Shown one piece after another: positions 6,257-11,654 of a DNA stretch of 11,654 nt (position 1 is the first letter of the stretch; every line of letters begins with the position of its first letter). A program made the translations under genes and the position numbers. The notes under the pieces were generated by a model. The model did no database searches and had not been told where the DNA came from. It saw only the letters and a list, made by a program, of their open reading frames with translations. This DNA is from an uncultured Lachnospiraceae bacterium (GTDB lineage: Bacteria; Bacillota; Clostridia; Lachnospirales; Lachnospiraceae), in contig CATZYB010000071.1 of the NCBI GenBank assembly GCA_958426095.1, positions 1 through 11,654 on the forward strand, read 5' to 3'.

Positions 6257-7458
6257 TGAATATTCCTTTCTCACCGCCGGATATCGGCGAAGAAGAAATT
6301 AAAGAAGTCGTAGATACATTAAAGAGTGGATGGATTACCACAGGCCCTAAGACGAAACTGTTTGAGAATAAGATTGCAGATTTTTGCCGGACGCGCCGGG
6401 CCGTATGTCTGAATTCGGCAACGGCCTGCATGGAAACGACGCTTCGCATTCTCGGTGTGGGACCTGGGGATGAAGTGATCACCAGCGCTTACACTTATAC
6501 AGCGACAGCCAGTGTGGTCTGTCATGTAGGAGCCAGACTGGTGCTGGTGGATACAGCTCCGGATTCCTTTCAGATGGATTACGATCAACTGGAAGCGGCG
6601 ATCACAGAGCGGACGAAGGTAATCATCCCGGTAGAACTGGGCGGCGTAGTCTGTGATTACGACCGTCTTTTTCAAATCGTGGAAAATAAAAAGCATCTGT
6701 TCCATCCTTCCAATGATATTCAAAGAAGTATTGGACGGGTGATATTGATGGCTGACGCAGCCCACGGATTCGGTGCGATGCGCCAGGGAAAAATGTGCGG
6801 CGAAATCGCAGATTTTACTTGCTTTTCTTTTCACGCGGTGAAAAATCTGACCACCGCGGAGGGCGGAGCGGTGACCTGGAGAGATATTCCGGGAATCGAT
6901 GATGAAGAGTTATATAAGCAATATATGCTGATGTCACTTCACGGTCAGTCCAAGGATGCTTTGGCAAAAACCAGGTTGGGAGCCTGGGAGTATGACATTA
7001 TCGAACCTTATTATAAGTGCAATATGACGGATATCGTGGCATCTATCGGGTTGGCCCAGTTGAAACGGTATCCGGATATTTTGAGACGCCGCAGAGAAAT
7101 TATAGAAGTTTATGACAAGGCGCTCAGCGAATTTCCTGTGACCCGTCTGGTACATTTTGATGGAGAAAATGTATCCAGCGGTCATCTGTATCTTGTACGT
7201 CTGACCGGAAAAAATCGGGAATTTACGAATCGGTTTATTTTGGCTATGGCTGAGGAAGGCGTGGCAACGAATGTACATTATAAGCCGCTGCCATTATTGT
7301 CTGCCTATAGGAATATGGGATTTGATATTGAAAATTATCCAAATGCCTTCCATATGTTTGAAAATGAATTGACCCTGCCGCTGCACACTTGCCTGACGGA
7401 TGAACAGGTGGCCTATGTAGTGGAAACTTTTAGGAAAGTATGGATAGATTTATGTTGA
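6256..7458 (+). CDS. DegT/DnrJ/EryC1/StrS-type PLP aminotransferase, probably UDP-4-keto-sugar 4-aminotransferase
   Basis: The 400-residue protein is a full-length sugar aminotransferase of the DegT family. The N-terminal GWITTGPKT (25-33) is the usual substrate-side signature. Asp167 and His170 (ADAAH) stack on and bind PLP. Lys196 in SFHAVKNLTTAEGG is the Schiff-base lysine, and HYKPLP (341-346) is a conserved C-terminal motif. A loop at about 143-160 (NKKHLFHPSNDIQRSIG) is longer than in ArnB/PglE-type members and, from memory, typical of the Firmicutes subgroup next to AATGal-type transferases. It should aminate the 4-keto group made by the preceding enzyme, giving UDP-4-amino-4,6-dideoxy-HexNAc. 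It overlaps the stop of the upstream gene by one base and the start of the downstream gene by 19 bp, indicating tight translational coupling. Galacto versus gluco product is undecided. Confidence 0.9.
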   Translation: MNIPFSPPDIGEEEIKEVVDTLKSGWITTGPKTKLFENKIADFCRTRRAVCLNSATACMETTLRILGVGPGDEVITSAYTYTATASVVCHVGARLVLVDTAPDSFQMDYDQLEAAITERTKVIIPVELGGVVCDYDRLFQIVENKKHLFHPSNDIQRSIGRVILMADAAHGFGAMRQGKMCGEIADFTCFSFHAVKNLTTAEGGAVTWRDIPGIDDEELYKQYMLMSLHGQSKDALAKTRLGAWEYDIIEPYYKCNMTDIVASIGLAQLKRYPDILRRRREIIEVYDKALSEFPVTRLVHFDGENVSSGHLYLVRLTGKNREFTNRFILAMAEEGVATNVHYKPLPLLSAYRNMGFDIENYPNAFHMFENELTLPLHTCLTDEQVAYVVETFRKVWIDLC

Positions 7459-8135
7459 GAAAATGGGAAGATTTGCCGAAACGCATGCAGAATGATGCGG
7501 TCCGGCCTTATTATGAACGATTACAAAAAAAGAAGGCCAGCCTTTTTTTGAAGCGGTGCATGGATGTGGTTCTTTCCGCAATCCTTCTCGTGATGTTGAT
7601 GCCGATTCTTTTGGCGCTGGCAATTGCAGTGCGTCTGGATTCACCGGGGCCCGCATTGTTCCGACAGGTTCGGGTGACTCAGTATGGGCGTCAGTTCCGG
7701 ATTTTCAAATTTCGGACTATGGTAAATCATGCGGATAAAATGGGAACCCAGGTGACGGCCAGCGGCGATACCCGGATTACCCGTCTGGGCGCGGTGATGC
7801 GTCAGTATCGTCTGGATGAACTGCCCCAGTTGATCAATATTTTACTGGGAGATATGAGTTTTGTCGGCACACGGCCGGAAGTGGTCAAATATGTCCGGGA
7901 ATATACGGATGAAATGACGGCTACCCTGCTTTTACCGGCGGGAGTAACATCGGAGGTTTCTATTCAATATAAAGATGAAGAAAAATTGCTGGCCGATGTG
8001 GCCGATGTGGATGAGGCATATATTCATGTGGTTTTGCCGGAAAAGATGGAATACAACCTGAAAAGTCTTCGGGAATTCAGTTTGCTGCATGAATTGAAAA
8101 TTATGGTGGATACGGTTATCGCCGTATTTCGGTAA
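7440..8135 (+). CDS. Monotopic phosphoglycosyl transferase (bacterial sugar transferase)
   Basis: This 231-residue enzyme of the PglC/WcaJ small-domain class should transfer a sugar phosphate from the UDP-amino-sugar to undecaprenyl phosphate, the committed first membrane step of polymer assembly. A reentrant hydrophobic helix (about 39-64) contains the break-forming Pro55. It is followed by DSPGPALFRQVRV (67-79) and FKFRTM (89-94), and by Asp126-Glu127 in RLDELPQ, the catalytic dyad whose Asp forms the phosphosugar intermediate. FVGTRPE (141-147) is the usual downstream motif. The C-terminal part (LLPAGVTS and an extension to residue 231) is longer than in PglC and resembles AATGal-type initiators. 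The start at 7440 has AGG about five nt upstream; an ATG at 7452 is possible. It lies inside the operon, overlapping the aminotransferase gene. Confidence 0.9.
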   Translation: MDRFMLRKWEDLPKRMQNDAVRPYYERLQKKKASLFLKRCMDVVLSAILLVMLMPILLALAIAVRLDSPGPALFRQVRVTQYGRQFRIFKFRTMVNHADKMGTQVTASGDTRITRLGAVMRQYRLDELPQLINILLGDMSFVGTRPEVVKYVREYTDEMTATLLLPAGVTSEVSIQYKDEEKLLADVADVDEAYIHVVLPEKMEYNLKSLREFSLLHELKIMVDTVIAVFR

Positions 8136-8153
8136 AAGGTGGGGTGAGCAGAA

Positions 8154-8882
8154 ATGATTTTTGGAGTGATTGTCGCTGGAGGCGTGGGTTCCCGCTTGGG
8201 CGCGGATATGCCGAAACAATTTTTGAATCTGGCTGATCGGCCGATAATTATTCACACCCTGGATACTTTTTTGAAATGTCCGGCTCTGGAGCATATTTAT
8301 CTTGGAGTTCATCCGGAATGGGTGGATTATATGGCGGAACTTGTCAGCGAATATATTTCCCGGGATGAGTGCGAGCGGGTGCATCTGACCGCAGGCGGCG
8401 CCGAACGGAATGAAACGATCATGAATGTCATTGGACAGATTGAAAAAGATTTTGGGACGGAAGAAACACATTATATTATCACCCAGGATGGCGTGCGGCC
8501 TTTTGTGACGCGGCGTCTGATCGAGGATCATGTGGAGGCGGTTATCAAGTATGATGCGGTGGACACGGTCATTCCGGCGGTGGATACGATTATTTTTTCA
8601 AAGGATGGAAAATTCATCTCAGATATTCCTGAACGGAAGTATTTGTATCAGAGCCAGACGCCGCAGAGCTTCCGGATGGATCTGCTGAAGCGGCTTTATG
8701 AGGGACTGACACCGGAAGAGAAAAATATCCTGACGGATGCCTGCAAAATATGCACCGTACGTCAGATTCCGGTACATATGATCGCTGGTGAAGTTTCGAA
8801 TATGAAGATTACGACGGCCGCAGATTATAAAATTGCACAGATTATGGCTGAAAATTGGGATTTAGACACAAAAAGTTCGTAA
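8154..8882 (+). CDS. tarI: TarI-like D-ribitol-5-phosphate cytidylyltransferase
   Basis: This 242-residue member of the IspD/TarI nucleotidyltransferase family is predicted to make CDP-ribitol from ribitol 5-phosphate and CTP. The nucleotide loop AGGVGSRLG (8-16) is followed by PKQF (20-23). GGAERNETIM (81-90) precedes DGVRPF (112-117). The stretches AVDTVIPAVDTI (135-146), SDIPERKYLYQSQTPQSF (156-173) and LTDACKIC (193-200) match TarI better than IspD, by memory of those families. The third motif has QDG where TarI usually shows HDS. The RBS is strong (AAGGTGGGGTGAG, 8136-8148). It closes the operon, and no terminator separates it from the next gene. No TarJ reductase is present in the window, so the ribitol-phosphate source must be elsewhere. 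IspD activity is the main alternative. Confidence 0.85.
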   Translation: MIFGVIVAGGVGSRLGADMPKQFLNLADRPIIIHTLDTFLKCPALEHIYLGVHPEWVDYMAELVSEYISRDECERVHLTAGGAERNETIMNVIGQIEKDFGTEETHYIITQDGVRPFVTRRLIEDHVEAVIKYDAVDTVIPAVDTIIFSKDGKFISDIPERKYLYQSQTPQSFRMDLLKRLYEGLTPEEKNILTDACKICTVRQIPVHMIAGEVSNMKITTAADYKIAQIMAENWDLDTKSS

Positions 8883-8901
8883 TTTACGTTAGTTTTTACT
8901 A

Positions 8902-8930
8902 TTGTCATGCCACTTGACGTCGTGTATAAT
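8902..8930 (+). promoter_or_regulatory. Promoter of the second LCP gene
   Basis: TTGTCA (8902-8907, five of six -35 bases) and a consensus TATAAT (8925-8930) are separated by 17 bp in the gap after the tarI-like stop codon. The predicted start, near 8936, lies downstream of an in-frame ATG at 8907. The LCP gene must therefore start later when transcribed from here, at 8961, where AAGGA (8947-8951) provides an SD. Confidence 0.78.
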
Positions 8931-8960
8931 GATTTGAAGAAATTGGAAGGAACAGGAAAT

Positions 8961-10967
8961 ATGCAGAGGAAAAGCACGTTTGAGGATTTTGAAAAGATAA
9001 TGGGAAATACGGCTTCTAATCCGTCAGAAGAGCAAACAGAATCTGAATCGGAGCATGATTCCCCAAAATCCAAACACAGAAAATTGGAGTTTGATTCCGA
9101 ATTTGTACGCAAGCAGCGCGGACCTCAGATTCCGGCCAATGGTTCGGAACTTTTTGAAGAGGCTGACAGTGATGAAAGTATAGAAGATCATGAGGAAGTC
9201 TATGATCCGCCAAAACGGGTATATTCTCAGCGGAATCGTAAAGATATCGATGATGAGGAAGCGGAAGAACGCTACAGGCAGCGGGAAGCGCGTCTTCGAA
9301 AGCAGGCTGAAAAACGTCGAAAAAACCGGCATTTGGGCGGAAAGATCCTGGCTGTCATTCAGTTGATCTTATCCTTTGTATTCATGGGATTGCTTCTTAA
9401 GCTGGATGTTCTTCCTGTGAAATATTTTATTGCGGCAAGTATTGTTTTGCTGGTGCTGGCATTAATTTGTTTTCTGCTGCAATTCCGTCGCCATGCTCAT
9501 TGGGTTGGTAAGATTATATCTGTTATAATATCCATTGTCATGATTTTCGGAAGTATCTATGTAGGAAAAACTATGTATACGCTGGATAACGTGACAAATG
9601 TTAAGACTTATCAGACGGATAAAATCGTTATCGCTGTTCTTAAAGAAGATCCGGCAGAGTCACTGTCGGATGCGAAGGATTATAAGTTTGGTATTACGGC
9701 TACCCTGGATCGTTCAAAGATCGATCTGGCGATCACTCAGATGAATAATAATCTGGGTTCGGAGATAGACGTAACAGAATTCAATTCCTATTCGGAACAG
9801 GTCGAGGCGCTGTACAGCGGTAAGATCAATGCAATGATTTATAATCAGGCTTTGGATGAGCTGATAGAGGAAAATAATCCGGGATTCACAGAAAAAGTTC
9901 GGATTATTGACAATTTTAATGTGGAAACAGAAGTTTACATGGAAGATATTCCGGATCTGCCGATCACGAAAGAACCATTTATTGTGTTCCTGAGCGGTAT
10001 GGATGTCTATGGAGATATGGATGAGACAAGCCGGAGCGATGTAAATATCATGGCTTGTGTAAACCCGACGACAAAACAGGTATTGTTGGTCAGCGTGCCG
10101 AGAGATGCCTATGTGGAAATCCCGGGAATTACTTACGGCGAGAAAGATAAATTAACACATGCGGGTATGTACGGAATCCAGTACTCCATTGCTTCCATGG
10201 AAAATATCTTTGATTTGGACATAAGCTATTATGTACGTATAAACTTTACTTCGCTCATTATGATGGTTGATGCGCTGGGCGGCATTAATGTGGATTCTGA
10301 GTACGCATTTTCAACCTATTATAAGCAATATAATGAAGAAACAGATACATGGAGCTATTATGAATATGCCAAAGGTATCAATCATCTGGATGGGGTCCAC
10401 GCACTGGCCTTTGCCCGGGAACGTATGAATCTGGCTGGCGGAGACTATCAGCGTGCGAGAAACCAGCAGTTAGTTATCGAAGCCCTTTTGGAGAAAATTA
10501 AATCTCCGGCATTTTTGACCGGATATACGGGACTTCTTTCAAGTCTGGAAGGCAAGATGGACACAAATCTGACTTCCCAGCAGATTGCAAGTCTGGTTAA
10601 AATGCAGTTGAATGACGGCGCAGACTGGAATATTGTTTCTGCCAGTGTTTACGGCGTATCTTCCAGTGAATATTGTGCGTCCTATGCCGGCTCTCCGTTG
10701 GATGTGGAAATTTTGGATGATGATTCCATTTTGGCGGTTAAGGAAGTTATCGATAAGCTTATGAAGGGTGAAGTTATTTCCGAGCCTAGAGTTACAGAAA
10801 TCCAGGAAGTTTATCAGGTTGATGAAAGTGATGCTGATGATGATTATTACATCAATAATCATGCGGACGACTCAGAATATGACGACTTCTATTGGGAAAA
10901 CAATGGTAATCTGGCAGAAGATTACTATGAAACCTTCAGTGATTCCGATGAGAATGACGCCTATTAA
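8961..10967 (+). CDS. LytR-CpsA-Psr (LCP) family cell-wall polymer ligase, second copy, with long tails
   Basis: This 668-residue paralogue of the LCP at 2755 has the same core: three membrane segments (about 127-147, 154-176, 182-203), an accessory domain (about 220-300) and an LCP domain (about 338-515). Active-site residues are Arg358/Asp360 (RSD), Arg381/Asp382 (VPRD), His400 (LTHAG), Arg486/Arg488 (FARER) and Arg498 (GDYQRARNQQ). It adds a highly charged cytoplasmic region of about 120 residues, acidic then strongly basic before the membrane. It also has an extracellular C-terminal tail (618-668) with 19 Asp/Glu, 8 Tyr and no Lys/Arg. Predicted role: attaching a surface polymer to peptidoglycan. 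I chose the ATG at 8961 because the in-frame ATG at 8907 lies in the -35 element and has no SD. It has its own promoter and terminator, though read-through from tarI is possible. Confidence 0.9.
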   Translation: MQRKSTFEDFEKIMGNTASNPSEEQTESESEHDSPKSKHRKLEFDSEFVRKQRGPQIPANGSELFEEADSDESIEDHEEVYDPPKRVYSQRNRKDIDDEEAEERYRQREARLRKQAEKRRKNRHLGGKILAVIQLILSFVFMGLLLKLDVLPVKYFIAASIVLLVLALICFLLQFRRHAHWVGKIISVIISIVMIFGSIYVGKTMYTLDNVTNVKTYQTDKIVIAVLKEDPAESLSDAKDYKFGITATLDRSKIDLAITQMNNNLGSEIDVTEFNSYSEQVEALYSGKINAMIYNQALDELIEENNPGFTEKVRIIDNFNVETEVYMEDIPDLPITKEPFIVFLSGMDVYGDMDETSRSDVNIMACVNPTTKQVLLVSVPRDAYVEIPGITYGEKDKLTHAGMYGIQYSIASMENIFDLDISYYVRINFTSLIMMVDALGGINVDSEYAFSTYYKQYNEETDTWSYYEYAKGINHLDGVHALAFARERMNLAGGDYQRARNQQLVIEALLEKIKSPAFLTGYTGLLSSLEGKMDTNLTSQQIASLVKMQLNDGADWNIVSASVYGVSSSEYCASYAGSPLDVEILDDDSILAVKEVIDKLMKGEVISEPRVTEIQEVYQVDESDADDDYYINNHADDSEYDDFYWENNGNLAEDYYETFSDSDENDAY

Positions 10968-10990
10968 AAAATTTAATGACATTAAATAAA

Positions 10991-11023
10991 AAAGAGGGGA
11001 AGCGTGGGGCGCTTTCCCTCTTT
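10991..11023 (+). terminator. Intrinsic terminator after the second LCP gene
   Basis: AAAGAGGGGAAGCG (10991-11004) pairs with CGCTTTCCCTCTTT (11010-11023) over 14 positions with one G-T wobble and a 5-nt loop, 23 nt after the stop codon. As at 2564-2601, the downstream sequence is TTTGTATGT rather than a long T run. Confidence 0.82.
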
Positions 11024-11106
11024 GTATGTGAGAGCGCACACCTGGGCCCTTAATGGGACGGAGGCGAAGGCGCAGCAAGAACTTAGTATGGAGGCATGAC
11101 ATCAGA

Positions 11107-11120
11107 AATTTGTACAAATT
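11107..11120. promoter_or_regulatory. Perfect 14-bp palindrome, candidate operator
   Basis: AATTTGTACAAATT is a perfect palindrome in the AT-rich leader upstream of the gene at 11262. Its size suits a dimeric helix-turn-helix regulator site. No convincing -35/-10 pair was found close by, so its relation to a promoter is unknown. About 30 nt downstream, ACAAAATATGT (11146-11156) and ACAAAAAGATATGT (11163-11176) form an imperfect direct repeat. Confidence 0.35.
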
Positions 11121-11261
11121 CAGCGTTGAATTTTTGTAATAAACGACAAAATATGTAAAAAAACAAAAAGATATGTCACAAAACAGTGTTGAAACCGGAT
11201 ATATAGATGAGAGTCAATCGAGGGACACCGGTGAATACACGAAGAAGGAGGGTAGATACGG

Positions 11262-11654
11262 ATGGCAGAAAGATTCAAAACCGGTGACGGACTCTTAACG
11301 GTAAAAAAAGATAAAGAAAATGCTTCAAGTCCAAAAGAGTTGGATAATTGCGTCAGCAACTCATCAGAATCTCTATCTCCGACTGATAAAAAAGGGGTTT
11401 CAAAAGTTGTGGAAATCACATCTCATCGCGAAGCGTATCTATCTGAAAGGTACATACCACAGGATGGCCAAATGGATACAGTTTCAGATCGAGAGGATAT
11501 TCCAGAGGACTTTGACCTGATGCGAGAAAGCTTAATTGAAAAAGCGGTAGATAGGTTTCTTGAGGAAGATGCCGACAAGATTTCCGATGGTGAGAAAATC
11601 CCTCGTTTGCTTTCACAGGATTATGAAGCGCGCAAACAAAAGATGCTGCAAACG
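11262..11654 (+). CDS. Unidentified hydrophilic protein, N-terminal 131 residues only
   Basis: An open frame starts at ATG 11262 behind a strong SD (AAGGAGGG, 11245-11252, nine nt spacing) and is still open at the window end, giving 131 codons with no stop. I do not recognise the family. The visible part is hydrophilic and rich in Ser, Asp, Glu and Lys, with no signal peptide, membrane segment or catalytic motif. Residues about 87-102 (LMRESLIEKAVDRFLE) look helical. It may be the cytoplasmic N-terminal region of a membrane protein, comparable in composition to the long N-terminus of the second LCP protein, but I see no alignable similarity. Codon choice leans to TCA, ATA and CTA more than in the operon genes. 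Position after the LCP terminator suggests, but does not show, a link to the polysaccharide locus. Confidence 0.7.
   Translation, partial: MAERFKTGDGLLTVKKDKENASSPKELDNCVSNSSESLSPTDKKGVSKVVEITSHREAYLSERYIPQDGQMDTVSDREDIPEDFDLMRESLIEKAVDRFLEEDADKISDGEKIPRLLSQDYEARKQKMLQT

Noticed and set aside
11064..11087. Possible third copy of the GCGAGGT...CTTAGT dyad element
   Set aside because: It shares GCGArGG and CTTAGT in similar positions, but the left arm that should pair is missing and the middle does not match, so homology is not supported.
1..11654. CRISPR array, tRNA, rRNA, insertion sequence or integrase
   Set aside because: No regularly spaced repeats, no tRNA-like cloverleaf or rRNA sequence, and no transposase or recombinase frame was seen on either strand.

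Overview
The window looks like chromosome from a Gram-positive, probably spore-forming Clostridia (Lachnospiraceae-like) bacterium. The reasons are strong Shine-Dalgarno sites, TATAAT/TTGxxx-type promoters, two proteins made only of a Spo0A C-terminal-like DNA-binding domain, two CpsA/Wzg-type LCP cell-wall ligases, and a TarI-type ribitol-5-phosphate cytidylyltransferase. The species assignment is inference from gene style, not from a marker gene.

Layout. (i) 62-755, minus strand: two overlapping, about 60% identical genes for small standalone Spo0A-C-like proteins. (ii) 756-974: a divergent intergenic region with two tandem copies of a dyad element. The second copy covers the -35 region of a strong extended -10 promoter that reads right. 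(iii) 975-2557, plus: a ketopantoate-reductase-family gene translationally coupled (TAATG) to a TRIC/UPF0126 membrane protein gene, ended by a 14-bp hairpin. (iv) 2691-8882, plus: a promoter followed by a tight five-gene operon: LCP ligase 1, membrane-bound UDP-GlcNAc 4,6-dehydratase, DegT-type PLP aminotransferase, monotopic phosphoglycosyl transferase, and TarI-like cytidylyltransferase. (v) 8902-11023, plus: a second good promoter, a longer LCP paralogue with large cytoplasmic and extracellular extensions, and a terminator. (vi) 11024-11654: an AT-rich leader with a perfect 14-bp palindrome, then the 5' end of an unidentified hydrophilic protein gene that runs off the window.

How the genes fit together. 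The dehydratase and aminotransferase should make a UDP-4-amino-4,6-dideoxy-HexNAc such as UDP-AATGal. The phosphoglycosyl transferase should load that sugar phosphate onto undecaprenyl phosphate. TarI should supply CDP-ribitol, and the LCP enzymes should ligate the finished polymer to peptidoglycan. The same biochemical steps start pneumococcal (AATGal- and ribitol-phosphate-containing) teichoic acid, so I read regions iv-v as the initiation-plus-attachment module of a teichoic-acid-like or capsular polymer. Polymerase, flippase, TarJ and further glycosyltransferases are not in the window.

The least explained parts are the tandem Spo0A-C-only proteins, the covarying tandem dyads beside them, and the unusual tails of the second LCP protein.
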